A stretch of DNA of 55,429 nt from Hyphomicrobiales bacterium (GCA_900470775.1 UCBZ01000023.1:1-55429); one strand, 5' to 3'. Positions 1 through 9,028 are shown, counted from the first letter of the stretch. Numbers and translations are program-made. Notes: a model not told the origin generated them from the sequence alone.

Positions 1-2
1 AG

Positions 3-239
3 AACGTCAACGGCAAGATCACGGTCGACCAGTCGGGCCATTTCGGCCTGCCCGGTGGATCCGGCAACGCCAGCGACGGCTACCTCGCCGGTGAAGGCGG
101 CAAGTTCGCGGTCGTCGACACCGCCGGCAGGGATGTCTCGACCCTGGAGTTCGACGGCGTCGTCAGCCACCACGACGTGACCTACTACGTCTACAGTCAG
201 GTCGGTTCCACGGTCGGCGCCTATGATCTGCATTTCTGA
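3..239 (+). CDS. C-terminal end of a secreted RTX-like protein (5' truncated by window)
   Basis: The frame is open from the window edge and encodes the last 78 residues of a larger protein. The tail (VSTLEFDGVVSHHDVTYYVY) matches the tail of the protein encoded at 1230-3155 (VTSLEYDGMLNHSGVDYFVY), so the two are paralogous at the C-terminus. In RTX-like proteins the type I secretion signal is C-terminal and uncleaved, and both genes lie in a locus that also encodes a PrtD/HlyD exporter (25371-28746), so a shared export signal is inferred. No calcium-binding nonapeptides are visible in this fragment, and its full domain content lies outside the window. A strong hairpin follows the stop codon. 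Confidence 0.7.
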   Translation, partial: NVNGKITVDQSGHFGLPGGSGNASDGYLAGEGGKFAVVDTAGRDVSTLEFDGVVSHHDVTYYVYSQVGSTVGAYDLHF

Positions 240-279
240 GGCAGGCAGTCCGGTCATCGAGACTGTTCTATCATGCCTG

Positions 280-309
280 GATATCGCCGCGAGAGATCGC
301 GGCGATATC
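280..309. terminator. Bidirectional terminator-like hairpin
   Basis: Twelve-base perfect arms (GATATCGCCGCG and its complement) enclose a 6-base loop. The hairpin lies between two convergent genes, 41 bases after the stop at 239 and 14 bases after the stop at 324 of the opposite-strand gene. A short T-rich stretch follows on the plus strand. It probably terminates both transcripts. Confidence 0.7.
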
Positions 310-323
310 TCCTTTGTGCGGTG

Positions 324-1040
324 TCAGACCCGTCGTATGGCGATGTCCTCGAACGCCACGCAGGTGAGGGGGCCGCCCTTGTAGGCGCCTGTATCGAGAT
401 TGATGCGGTTGGCGCGAATCTCGACGGCATCGCAAGGCGTATGACCGTGGACCACGATGAAGCCGAAATGCATCTCGGAGGTGAGGAATTCACGGCGGAT
501 CGAGGTCAGATCCTGGATGCTCTGGAGCGAGAACGGCACGCCGGGGCGAATGCCCGCGTGCACGAAGAGATAATCGCCCATCTTGAAGCTGGGCTGCAGC
601 GACATCAGGAAATCTAAGACCGGTGGTGTCAGGCGCCGACGGAATTCGCGTTGCGTCGCAGCGTCCGGCCGGATCGTCTCCGGTGCGAGCCCATAGGACT
701 GCAGCGTCGCGCTGCCGCCCAACTGCAGCCAATCCTTGAAGACGCCAAGATCGTTGAGCCCGCGCATCATCATAAGCTCGTGATTGCCCGTCAGGCAGAT
801 GACGTTTCGTTGCGCCGAGCGGGCGAGCAGTGCGTCCAAGACCCCACGGCTGTCGGGGCCGCGATCGACCATATCCCCGAGATAGATCTCCAACGGGACC
901 GGAACGGGGGCGCTTTCCAGATCGAGGTCGATGCGCCGAAAGGTGTCGTTCAGCAGATCGATCATGCCGTGGACATCGCCAACCACATACAGGCGCATCG
1001 ACGGCGGAATTTGCGCCGGGCGCGTGGCGGTGGCGATCAT
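324..1040 (-). CDS. Calcineurin-like metallophosphoesterase (serine/threonine phosphatase type)
   Basis: The protein has about 238 residues and carries the metallophosphoesterase metal-binding motifs in order: GDVHG, GDMVDRGPDS, GNHE and HGHTP. This arrangement is typical of the bacteriophage-lambda-like PP1-type phosphatases, which bind two metal ions and hydrolyse phosphoesters. I place the start at the ATG at 1040 because a purine-rich GAGAG lies just upstream and homology begins about 15 residues later. The frame stays open to 1112, so a longer form is possible. The gene stands alone beside the secreted-protein genes, and its substrate cannot be told from sequence. It may be a general protein phosphatase that counteracts the Wzc-type tyrosine kinase of the locus, but that is only a guess. 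Confidence 0.88.
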   Translation of the reverse strand: MIATATRPAQIPPSMRLYVVGDVHGMIDLLNDTFRRIDLDLESAPVPVPLEIYLGDMVDRGPDSRGVLDALLARSAQRNVICLTGNHELMMMRGLNDLGVFKDWLQLGGSATLQSYGLAPETIRPDAATQREFRRRLTPPVLDFLMSLQPSFKMGDYLFVHAGIRPGVPFSLQSIQDLTSIRREFLTSEMHFGFIVVHGHTPCDAVEIRANRINLDTGAYKGGPLTCVAFEDIAIRRV

Positions 1041-1142
1041 GCAAGGCTCTCTCGGGCGGCGGGAGGTGGTCGCGCACCTTATGCCATCTTCGTCGCCGCC
1101 GTGTAGTGACAATCGCCTCTCCGGTCCGGCGATTGTTTCACA

Positions 1143-1182
1143 CGGATGATCGCCGCCGAAGGGGGGCGGCCGCCGTCATCCG
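1143..1182 (-). terminator. GC-rich hairpin downstream of the secreted-protein gene
   Basis: GGATGA pairs with TCATCC, with an inner CGCCGCC/GGCGG stem. It lies 48 bases after the stop codon of the 1230-3155 gene. There is no clear T-run, so intrinsic termination is uncertain. Confidence 0.35.
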
Positions 1183-1229
1183 CCTCTGTCCAGCTCGCCT
1201 TGATCTGCGGGCCGCGCGCGCTTCTGACG

Positions 1230-3155
1230 TCAGACCAAGATCAGGTCATCCAGCCCCGTCTGCGCGGTGCCCAGGCGGCTGTAGACGAAATAGTCCACGC
1301 CGCTATGGTTCAGCATGCCATCATATTCCAGGCTCGTGACCGCCTTATCATTGATCGCGACGCTGCTGCCGGGGCCAAAATCTAGGGTCGCATTCGCCCC
1401 GAAGTCGATGATGCCGTCATTGTTGCCGTCGGCGATCTTCGACGTCGTCACCAGCAGGTCGTTCGCACCGAAATTGCCGATCGTATCGGCGCCGAGGGCG
1501 ATCTTCAGCGCGCTGTCGAAGACGAAGACCTGGCTCTTGGCATCCCCCACATCGCCGTTGAGCGCGTCGGCGCCGAGCTTGCCCTCGATCGCTCCCTTTG
1601 GCCTCACCGTCGAGTCGGCGTAGACGAAGACGCCGGGGCAGCTCTCGCCGAGATAGCGCAGGCCCTTCGCCGGGTTCAGCCCGGTGAAGCTGACGAGGTC
1701 GCCGCCGGGCGCCCCGTCGATCCGCAGGCCGGTGGCACTGAAGGTGATCAGCCCGTCATTGTTGCTGTCGCGCAGTGCCGCATTCGTCACGAACACGTCG
1801 GCCCTGCCCAAATTGGTAATAGTGTCGTGGCCGGAGGTGCCCGTCGCGCGGATCAGGAAGCTGTTGGGGCCGGCCGAACCGACCAGGATGTCCGCGCCGG
1901 CTGCCGAGCCATCCAGCGTTCCGGCCCGCGTCACAACCGGGCAATCGATCGGTGCCGGGTCCGTCTGGAAGAGCCGCGCCTTGATGTCGGCGCCACCGAT
2001 CCCGCCGCCGTCAGTCCAGGACACAACGAAGCGGCCATCGTCCAGCGTCGCGACATGGGCATCTGCCTGCGACCCGGCCGTAGCGCTGTTAACTAGCGTT
2101 TCCGTCGCATCGCCGACGCCCGCATCAGTGAAGGACCTGAGTTTGACCGCGCTTCCGCTGGTGTCGCCACCAATCCCGCTTCCGTCTGTCCAGACGACGA
2201 CGAAGCCGCCATCCGGCAGGGCCGCAATGTCGGGGCGTCCCTGGAATCCCGTGGTCGCGAGATTGACGCGGAACGGTGCATTCGTGGCATTGCCGGAGCC
2301 GTCGAAGGTGCGCGCCCAGATGTCGGCTCCGGTCTCGTCCGTATCCCAGACGACGACGAAGCCGCCGCCGGCGAGAGCTGTGACTGAAGGGTTGCCGCCG
2401 GCCGTCGTGGGCGTGGAGATATCGATCTGAAAAGGCGCGCCGACCGCGGAGCCGTCGGCGTTGCGGAGTTGCGCGAAGAGCGCGGGGCTCGAGGTGTTTT
2501 CGACGGCATTGTAGATATTGCCCTGGAAGGTGTGGACGAAGCGTCCGCCCGACAGCGCCGCCACGCCCTGCACCATCAGGTCCCGGGCCGATTCGAAGCC
2601 ACCCTCCGGATCGACGGAGTCGGTGAGTTCGTAAAGCTGCGAGAAGCTGCTTGTTCCGAGATCGACCGCGATGCCGACGCCGTTGCCTTCCGTCGCATGC
2701 ACGACGATGAGCGCATCGTTGCTGAGCACGAGCGGCTGGGGATGCGCGGCAAGGTAGTCGCCGGAGCCGCCGCCGATGCGGAGATCGTCTGTGGTCGGTG
2801 CCGCATCCGCGCCGAAGGCGCGCGCGGTGATGTAGGTGCCGCCGACGGTGGCGTCGCTGCCATCCTCGAAGGCTACGAGGAAGGCGCCGCCGTCGAGGCC
2901 GATCACGGAGGAATTGTCCTGCTCGTCGACGGTGTTGGCGTTGACGGCAAGCTCGCCTCCGACGGTCGTCCCCTCGTTGGAATAGACCTGCGCCTTGATG
3001 TCTGCGAAGTTGTAGGCCTCGTCGTCCTGTGCGCTGGAATCCGTCCAGGAGACGACGAAGCCGCCCCCGCTCAACGTCGCGACGTCCGACTGGTACTGCG
3101 CGAAGGCAACAACCGTGTTGACGCGTTCTTCGAGGCCGATTTTCGAGATCGTCAT
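1230..3155 (-). CDS. Large secreted protein with W-D beta-propeller-like repeats and two C-terminal NNDG modules
   Basis: The protein has about 641 residues, with ATG at 3155 preceded by a clear GGAGG. There is no classical signal peptide. Residues ~25-410 hold at least five copies of a repeat of the form L-x-G-G-x-F-V-V-x-W-T-D followed by a D-I-x-A-R strand, as in propeller-like repeats of large alphaproteobacterial type I secreted proteins. The last ~190 residues hold two copies of a module with a G-x-D-T-I strand, then N-N-D-G, then an F/L-rich strand. The tail resembles that of the protein ending at 239. Export by the PrtD/HlyD pair at 25371-28746 is inferred. It could be an adhesin or a carrier for an EPS-modifying activity; no catalytic motif is visible. 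Confidence 0.75.
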   Translation of the reverse strand: MTISKIGLEERVNTVVAFAQYQSDVATLSGGGFVVSWTDSSAQDDEAYNFADIKAQVYSNEGTTVGGELAVNANTVDEQDNSSVIGLDGGAFLVAFEDGSDATVGGTYITARAFGADAAPTTDDLRIGGGSGDYLAAHPQPLVLSNDALIVVHATEGNGVGIAVDLGTSSFSQLYELTDSVDPEGGFESARDLMVQGVAALSGGRFVHTFQGNIYNAVENTSSPALFAQLRNADGSAVGAPFQIDISTPTTAGGNPSVTALAGGGFVVVWDTDETGADIWARTFDGSGNATNAPFRVNLATTGFQGRPDIAALPDGGFVVVWTDGSGIGGDTSGSAVKLRSFTDAGVGDATETLVNSATAGSQADAHVATLDDGRFVVSWTDGGGIGGADIKARLFQTDPAPIDCPVVTRAGTLDGSAAGADILVGSAGPNSFLIRATGTSGHDTITNLGRADVFVTNAALRDSNNDGLITFSATGLRIDGAPGGDLVSFTGLNPAKGLRYLGESCPGVFVYADSTVRPKGAIEGKLGADALNGDVGDAKSQVFVFDSALKIALGADTIGNFGANDLLVTTSKIADGNNDGIIDFGANATLDFGPGSSVAINDKAVTSLEYDGMLNHSGVDYFVYSRLGTAQTGLDDLILV

Positions 3156-3483
3156 CACCCAATCCTCCCAGATTATAGCGACACCGGCATCCGCCGCCGG
3201 AAGCATAGCAATCTGTTAAGGAAACGATACTGCAACTTGCCTATTGAATGTACGCGGTGGCCGGCGTGAGCCGAAGGTCAGGCGTGCGGCCTGATTCAAA
3301 AGGCCGCAGGCCCGCCTTGCGCCCGACCTCGTCCTGCGTAATTGACGCCCGCGAGAGTGATGGTTAACTTCATTGCAAGATTATGCTTTGCATTTGCGTG
3401 AATGCGTCGAGGCGAACTGTGCATGGCCATGGTTGCCGTCACGACGGGCTTTGGCATTGGCCTGCACACACGGAGCCTAGTCC

Positions 3484-4071
3484 TTGTCCCGCACCGACTT
3501 CGCCTCGATTGCGAAAGCTGCCCAGCCGCTGGATGCTTTTAACTGGCAGATGGCTGGCATTGCCGATTTTGTGCAGTTGCTCGAGACCTGCCAGAATGAC
3601 GGCCTCTCGGTTTTCTTCTTCGGCAGCGACGCCAACGTCATCTACGCGCTGCGAGATAAGGCCGGCGAGGACTTTCCGGATCTGACGATCGCGGGAATCT
3701 GCGATGCCGACTTTGATGGCCCCGTGTCGCGCGAGATCATCGGCCATATCGCCGGAGCGCGGCCGGGCTTGATCGTCACCGACATGGCCGGGGGGGCGTT
3801 CTTGAGATTTTCGCAGGTCCACGCCGAGCGTTTTGCGCCCGTGCAGCTGATCAATCTGCCGGGTGCCTTCAATCGTTTTGTATTCCCCACGAGAGAGAGG
3901 CCCTGGACCTTACGCGGCCGCGATCCGATCGCGAGACGGCTCGGCGGCTACCTGCAGGGGGGATCGTCCGTCGGGATATTTGTCGCGATCGTATTGGCTC
4001 AGTTTCTGCGCGGCCTGGCACCGACGCTCTGGCTTTCGCGCGCAGGCGCCACGCCGCGGCGCGAGAGGTAG
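3484..4071 (+). CDS. WecG/TagA/CpsF-like protein, divergent
   Basis: The protein has 195 residues. Its central part (FFFGSDANVIYALRDKAG, then PDLTIAGICDADFDGPVSR and P-G-L-I-V-T-D-M) follows the Rossmann-like core of the WecG/TagA/CpsF glycosyltransferase family (GT26), which adds N-acetylmannosaminuronic acid or related sugars to lipid-linked intermediates. An in-frame stop lies at 3478-3480, so translation must begin at the TTG at 3484 (GGAG about 10 bases upstream) or at the ATG at 3550. The family motif P-x-Q-E is not seen, and the C-terminus (RFVFPTRERPWTLRGRDPIA) is atypical, so activity is doubtful. It stands between the secreted-protein gene and a priming sugar transferase. Confidence 0.6.
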   Translation: MSRTDFASIAKAAQPLDAFNWQMAGIADFVQLLETCQNDGLSVFFFGSDANVIYALRDKAGEDFPDLTIAGICDADFDGPVSREIIGHIAGARPGLIVTDMAGGAFLRFSQVHAERFAPVQLINLPGAFNRFVFPTRERPWTLRGRDPIARRLGGYLQGGSSVGIFVAIVLAQFLRGLAPTLWLSRAGATPRRER

Positions 4072-4107
4072 GCCCTCACTGGCGCTTCAATCAGCGAGAA
4101 GCGCGCC

Positions 4108-4214
4108 GTCATCCCGGACGCAGCGAAGCGGAGGTTCGGGATCCATTCCGCAGCGCTTATCCTGAAAAATTCAGGAATCGACCCCGGGTCTCCCTCCAGT
4201 CGCCCGGAATGACT
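4108..4214. repeat. Imperfect palindromic intergenic repeat (REP/MITE-like)
   Basis: The outer arms are GTCATCCCGGACG and CGCCCGGAATGAC. The inner arms are GGTTCGGGATC and GACCCCGGGTCTC. Elements of this GTCAT-CCCGG type are dispersed in intergenic regions of many Hyphomicrobiales. It lies in the gap of about 450 bases (4072-4518) between two convergent genes. Apart from it, that gap holds nothing I can name. Confidence 0.55.
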
Positions 4215-4518
4215 GCCCCTAGGGCATTGAGCCGCTTGTAGACCAGCTTCCTCAGGAGAGGACGGCGAGTGTCAAATGCGCTCTTGTCGACTCGATCTGG
4301 CAGGGCCTGCGCATATTTCAGGTCAGTAAGGAGAAATTTAGCTAGTTTCTAGCACCGACGTTAAGCCCCCAGCGCTCAAGTGGTCTTCGCGGCAGAACGC
4401 TGCGGAAACGCTACGGGATTTAGTGATGCTGATGTCGGTGGCTACTGTCTGGCTCGCGTGCTTCGCAGTCTTCTTGGAGTTGGCCGACCGCGCAACACTC
4501 ATCGACTGACATCCATCC

Positions 4519-5973
4519 TCAACAGGCGTTCAAGAACGCCTTCTTGCTCAGGACGGTTCGGAACAGAATCGCGATGTCGAGCCAGAACGACCAGTTGTCG
4601 ATGTACCAATGGTCGAAAGCGACACGCTTGGCCATTTTCTCGTCAGTATCCGTCTCGCCCCGCAAGCCGTTCACCTGAGCCCACCCCGTGATTCCGGGCA
4701 GGACATTGTGGCGGCGCGCATAGAGCGCGATCCTGCGCTCGAACGCCTGGTCATGCGCGAGCGCATGGGGGCGCGGGCCCACCAGAGACATCTGGCCGGC
4801 AACCACGTTCAAAAGCTGCGGCAGCTCGTCGAGATTGTAACGGCGCAGAACGCGACCGATGCGGGTGATACGGGGGTCGTGGCGCGTCGCCTGGACGATG
4901 ACGTTGCCATCGTCGGTGGTCGTCATGGTCCGGAACTTGAAGATCCGGAACGCGTGCTGATTGAGGCCGTAGCGACGCTGACGAAACAGCACCGGCCCTG
5001 GTGAATCCAGCCGGATCAGGGCGGCGACGGCCAGCAGCAGCGGTGTGGCCAGGATCAGGATCAGCGACGCTGCGACGACATCGAACGCGCGCTTCAGGGC
5101 GATCTCCGCCACGGACAGCGGCCGCCGTGTCAGGCGCAGGCTGGAGAGCGAGCCCGTTCGAACGATATGAGGCGTTTCGAAGCGGTCTATAATCTTCTCG
5201 GGCGTGAGATGGATCGCAACGGGGAGGTTCATGAAGGCGTCGACGCATGCGTCGATGGTCTCATGGTCCGACCAAGGCAGAGCGATGAAGACCGAGTCCG
5301 GCCTATTGATCCGGCATTTGGCGACGGCGTCGGCGAGATCTGCGGCGAGGGCAGCCGTGGGATCGTTGATGCGGCGCTCGTCGGCGCTGCGCAGGAAGGC
5401 GACGTCGACGATGGCGAAGCCGATGTTCCAGGGCTGGTGCCGGGAGACGAACGACATCACGTCAGGTTCGCGGCCGATCAGGAAGACGCGCTCGCTGGTG
5501 ATGCGCCCGGTTTTGCTCGCCAGCGAGATGGTGCGTACCATGCCTGAACGGGCAAGCGCGATCATGGGAAAGCCGGTGAGGTAGCTGGCGAGGATGACGG
5601 CGCGTGAATAGTGCTCGACGGTCTTGGTGAGGAAGAGAATGGCGATGAAGGCAACGACCGTCACATTCCAGACTGAGAATACCGCAGCGATCTGGCCTTT
5701 CATCGAAAGATAATTCGCCTGCTGATAGCGGCCACGCATGGCATTTATAAAAACGAAGATCGCCGCGAGAATTGTCGCCAGTTCGAGCGTGACGTGTTCG
5801 CGCGGTGTCCCGCCGTAAGCCTGCAGATGGTAGACCAGCGAAATCAGCCCGACCATCGCCATCACCACGAGGCTGTCGATAGCCGCTGTGACCAGCCAGA
5901 GCCAATGCCGCCAAGCATTGGCGCGCGTCGCGCTCAATGACCCCGCAGGGAAGTTCCATTCGTTGGCGCTCAT
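4519..5973 (-). CDS. Polyprenyl-phosphate sugar phosphotransferase (WcaJ/ExoY-type), first copy
   Basis: The protein has 484 residues. The N-terminal ~150 residues contain four to five hydrophobic segments, followed by a CoA-binding-like domain. The C-terminal catalytic domain starts near KRAFDVVAAS and holds GPVLFRQRRYGLN, FKFRTM, DELPQLLNV, SLVGPRPHA and PGITGWAQVNGLRGETDT. Enzymes of this polyprenyl glycosylphosphotransferase family start EPS repeat units by moving a hexose-1-phosphate from a UDP-sugar to undecaprenyl phosphate in the inner membrane. The full WcaJ-like length indicates an intact gene. A second enzyme of the same type is encoded at 6793-8226, so priming is duplicated here. 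Confidence 0.92.
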   Translation of the reverse strand: MSANEWNFPAGSLSATRANAWRHWLWLVTAAIDSLVVMAMVGLISLVYHLQAYGGTPREHVTLELATILAAIFVFINAMRGRYQQANYLSMKGQIAAVFSVWNVTVVAFIAILFLTKTVEHYSRAVILASYLTGFPMIALARSGMVRTISLASKTGRITSERVFLIGREPDVMSFVSRHQPWNIGFAIVDVAFLRSADERRINDPTAALAADLADAVAKCRINRPDSVFIALPWSDHETIDACVDAFMNLPVAIHLTPEKIIDRFETPHIVRTGSLSSLRLTRRPLSVAEIALKRAFDVVAASLILILATPLLLAVAALIRLDSPGPVLFRQRRYGLNQHAFRIFKFRTMTTTDDGNVIVQATRHDPRITRIGRVLRRYNLDELPQLLNVVAGQMSLVGPRPHALAHDQAFERRIALYARRHNVLPGITGWAQVNGLRGETDTDEKMAKRVAFDHWYIDNWSFWLDIAILFRTVLSKKAFLNAC

Positions 5974-6108
5974 CTGGGTTCAGTCTCCCCGCATTGCGCA
6001 CAGCCTGATCATGTGCGGTTTTGCGCGCCCCCGAACGTAAAGCAAAACGAAACGGGTTCCATTTTGGGACAGAGCGTCCGCAACTTCTTGTAAGAGCGCC
6101 CGGCATGT

Positions 6109-6483
6109 TCAGGTGGCGCGGAGCAGACGGCGCGCGAGCCTTTCCATCAGGACGGCAAGCGCGACGCCAGCCATGACGCCCAGCATCTTGACGATGGCAT
6201 CATGTGGCCTGCCGTGACGCGTCGGTTCGAGAAGTTAGGCTGCCTCGAGCCCAATCGCGAACCCGACGGCCAGAATGAGCACCAGTCCGTGTCGACTCGG
6301 ATAAGCCGCGGCCAGGGAACCCGCTAGAAGCAGAAAGCCGAAGAATCGTTCGACGTCAGGGCCAGCATCGGGAAAATGGGGCCGGTTAGCGATCGGTGCG
6401 ACTGTTGCAAAGGCAATGGCAAGCACGGCGCACCAGCCGATGACGGCCGCAATCCGTCGGATCGTCGTTTGCATGTCTTTCAC
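6109..6483 (-). pseudogene. VanZ-like small membrane protein interrupted by an in-frame stop
   Basis: The frame from 6483 gives 82 residues with two hydrophobic segments and a VanZ-like pattern (WCAVLAIAFATVAP, then a P-x-x-E-R-F-F-G-F-L helix and G-L-E-A-A). It stops at TAA (6235-6237). Reading through that codon continues in the same frame for about 42 more residues (LLEPTRHGRPHDAIVKMLGV, then a final helix) up to a TGA at 6109-6111. VanZ-like proteins have glutamine at this position (E-x-x-Q-L), and CAA to TAA is a single change, so I read this as a nonsense mutation. Small VanZ-like proteins are common next to EPS genes, with an undefined role in the envelope. Confidence 0.7.
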
Positions 6484-6792
6484 GGCGTGTCTCGTTCAGC
6501 ACATCCTGACGAACTGCGCAGCGCAGGCGATATCAGCGCCCACTCCCGATCAGACAGATCACTCAGCCCTCGACCTACATAAGCGGCGAGGTACTGATGC
6601 AGCGGGTCGAGATTGTCGTAGGGAAACCGTTTGACGCTGGCGTGCCTGATAGTCCCGGTTCATGTTCTAGCTCTTCAGATGGCCCGTACCTATTCCATCG
6701 CCAGTGACGCGATGGTGCCAAGTTGTAGCATTCTGGTCGTCGTTATGGTAAGCGATTTACTAATCCGGCGACCATGGTTGTTGAGAAATCCG

Positions 6793-8226
6793 ATGGCACT
6801 CGAACTTGGCAATCTGGCGACAACGATCCCAGCCTCTCGCCGTTGGATACGCTTCGACGCGTTGCGGTTTGTTGCTCTGCTCGGCGACTTGGTGTTAATT
6901 CCGCTCATTAGCGTGCTGAGCAGCATCTTTTACGGCCGGATATCGGGGACTTTCTTCGATTTCACCGATAGCTTGGGCCTCGGGTTGCTGTTTGCGGCGT
7001 TGTTCGTGCTGCTGGCCCAACTCCAAGCGATATATCAGCCTTCCAATCTGATGCGGCCGGTCTGGCAAATGTCGCAGGTAGCATTGCTCTGGGTGGTCGT
7101 TATGGCCTTTCTGGCCATGGTCGCCTTCTCCTTGAAAGTGGGCGGCCTGGTCTCGCGGGGCGCGACCGTCATTTTCGTGGCGTCTGGCCTATCAATACTG
7201 ATCCTTTCACGTGTTCTGTGGGCGCGGTTCCTTCGGCGAGCGCTGGAAAGCGGGTCGTTTGCCGCACGCCGCGTCGCCTTGATTGGTCATAGCCCCTTGC
7301 TGGCGCGTCAGACGTTGCTAGCGGAATTGTCGAGCGTGGGCCTGAGTGTCGTAACCCGTTCCGGTTTTTCCCCCGGCGGATTCTCCGCGAGCGCCCACGA
7401 CACTGGGCATCTTGCTGATACGATAAGCGCCGTACGAAAAGCGAAGGTCGAGGAAGTCTATCTGTGCTACGGTCAAGACCTGAATGCTGCACAGAAGGCC
7501 CTGGCCGAGCTGAGGGTACTTCCCTTGCCGATCCACCTCGTTCTCGACGGCGAACTCAGGGATCTTGTCACACGACCGATCCGTCGCTTCGGCCCTCTTG
7601 TCATGGCGGAGGTTCACCGGGCGCCGATGTCAGCGATCGAGCGCGCTATCAAACGCTCGCTGGACGTGATGATATCGCTCTCAGCCCTGTTTATACTGTC
7701 GCCGATGCTGGTCGCCACAGGGCTCTTTATACGGCTGGAAAGCAAAGGTCCTGTGCTGTTCCGTCAGAGTCGGACGGGCTTCAACAACCGACCCTTTACT
7801 ATCCTGAAGTTCAGGTCCATGCGCGTCATGGAAAACGGCTCGGTCGTGCAGCAGGCCTCTCGCGACGATCCGCGGGTCACCCGCGTCGGCAAGATCATCC
7901 GGCGCCTCAGCATCGACGAACTTCCGCAGCTCTGGAACGTCCTGCGCGGCGACATGTCGATCGTCGGCCCGCGGCCCCATGCGCTCGCGCACGATGCCCA
8001 TTACGAGAAATTGATCGGTAACTATCCATACCGCCAGCATGTGAAGCCAGGGCTCACAGGCTGGGCGCAGGTCAACGGCAGCCGTGGCGAGACGCCGACG
8101 GTCGAAAGCATGGTAGAACGCGTTCGGCTGGATCTATGGTATGTCGAGAACGCGGGTTTTTGGTTGGACATCCGCATAATTGCCCGGACGTTCATTGCCC
8201 TGTCGAACGTCAAGCACACTTATTGA
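6793..8226 (+). CDS. Polyprenyl-phosphate sugar phosphotransferase (WcaJ-type), second copy
   Basis: The protein has about 478 residues from the ATG at 6793. The frame is open from a TTG at 6631 and an ATG at 6679, but homology with the enzyme at 4519-5973 begins near residue 20 from 6793. There are N-terminal membrane segments, a middle CoA-binding-like domain, and a C-terminal catalytic domain with KRSLDVMISL, GPVLFRQSRTGFNNRPF, LKFRSM, DELPQLWNVLRGDMS and GPRPHALAHD. The two copies share PGLTGWAQVNG/PGITGWAQVNG and the RGET motif. It is predicted to prime EPS or surface glycan synthesis at the inner membrane. The IS66 remnant begins directly after its stop codon. Whether the two copies use different sugars cannot be told. 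Confidence 0.9.
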   Translation: MALELGNLATTIPASRRWIRFDALRFVALLGDLVLIPLISVLSSIFYGRISGTFFDFTDSLGLGLLFAALFVLLAQLQAIYQPSNLMRPVWQMSQVALLWVVVMAFLAMVAFSLKVGGLVSRGATVIFVASGLSILILSRVLWARFLRRALESGSFAARRVALIGHSPLLARQTLLAELSSVGLSVVTRSGFSPGGFSASAHDTGHLADTISAVRKAKVEEVYLCYGQDLNAAQKALAELRVLPLPIHLVLDGELRDLVTRPIRRFGPLVMAEVHRAPMSAIERAIKRSLDVMISLSALFILSPMLVATGLFIRLESKGPVLFRQSRTGFNNRPFTILKFRSMRVMENGSVVQQASRDDPRVTRVGKIIRRLSIDELPQLWNVLRGDMSIVGPRPHALAHDAHYEKLIGNYPYRQHVKPGLTGWAQVNGSRGETPTVESMVERVRLDLWYVENAGFWLDIRIIARTFIALSNVKHTY

Positions 8227-8262
8227 AGCGCATCCGCACCTTCACAGTCTTCTCCTTGAGAT

Positions 8263-8666
8263 CTGATTCCATCTAGTCTTCACGGGACCGGACGCCGACG
8301 GGATTGGTCGGACGACGACAAGGCGCGGATCGTTGGGAAGAGCTACGAGCCTAGCGCCACGGTGAGTGAGGTTGCGCGCCGCCATGCTTTGTCGCCGCAG
8401 CAGTTGTTGGCTGGCGGCGTCTTTTGCGGCAAGCCCCAGAGGCTTTGCCGCAGGCATCGGCGCCGATGTTTCTGCCTGCCGTGATCGATGCTGCTCGCCC
8501 CGCGCCGGCGCCTGCGAAGCAGCCTGCCGCGCGGCGTCGTCGCACTGTGATGCGGTCGAGTAGCGAGATCGAGCTTGAGATCGACGGCGTCGTAGTGCGC
8601 GTCGGTTCAGGCGCCAACCCGAAGGCGATTGCCGCGGTGATCGGCGCGCTAAAGGGTGGCTCGTGA
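8263..8666 (+). pseudogene. IS66 TnpA remnant, frameshifted
   Basis: The first frame encodes DWSDDDKARIVGKSYEP and VARRHALSPQQLL, the TnpA helix-turn-helix region. One base is missing near 8412. The second frame continues with WRRLLRQAPEALPQ and ends in the usual IDGVVVRVG...AIAAVIGALKGG block at TGA 8664-8666. The stop overlaps the GTG start of tnpB (GTGA), as is normal in IS66. No convincing start codon is left. Confidence 0.75.
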
Positions 8667-9018
8667 TCGGCCCGACCGGCGCGGTCCGCGTCATGATCGC
8701 GACGAAGCCGTTGGACTTCCGCGAGGGTGCGGAGGGGCTGGCCGCGCTGGTGCGCGAGAGCATGGGCGCCGATCCGTTCTCCGGCGCGGTCTATGTGTTC
8801 CCGGCGCGGCGCGCCGACCGGATCAAGCTGGTTACTGCGATGGGACGGGCGTCTGCCTGTTCTCCAAGAGGCTGGAAGACGGCAAGTTCCAGTCGCCCGC
8901 CATCGCCGACGGCATCGTGCGGCTGACCGCGGCGCAGCTTCAGGCGCTGCTTGAAGGCCTTGACTGGCGCCGCGTGCATGAGCGGCGTGAGACACGCGTG
9001 CCCGTCGCGGCAAGTTGA
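8663..9018 (+). pseudogene. IS66 TnpB (Orf2) remnant, frameshifted
   Basis: The IS66 Orf2 pattern is clear: VMIATKPLDFREGAEGLAAL, then YVFPARRADRIKLV in one frame and DGTGVCLFSKRLEDGKF in the next. One base has been lost near 8835 at the V-Y-W/C-D-G-T junction. The C-terminus L-E-G-L-D-W-R-R-V-H is normal for the family. It is inactive as it stands. Confidence 0.78.
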
Positions 9019-9028
9019 TCGTTCAGCG

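Noticed and set aside
2125..3162. Long arginine-rich minus-strand frame of 345 codons
   Set aside because: It lies entirely within the secreted-protein gene in another frame. Its Arg/Pro-rich composition is typical of a shadow frame in GC-rich DNA.
2469..3269. Plus-strand frame of 266 codons antisense to the secreted-protein gene
   Set aside because: Shadow of the minus-strand repeats. The Gly/Ala/Val/Asp-rich composition has no motif.
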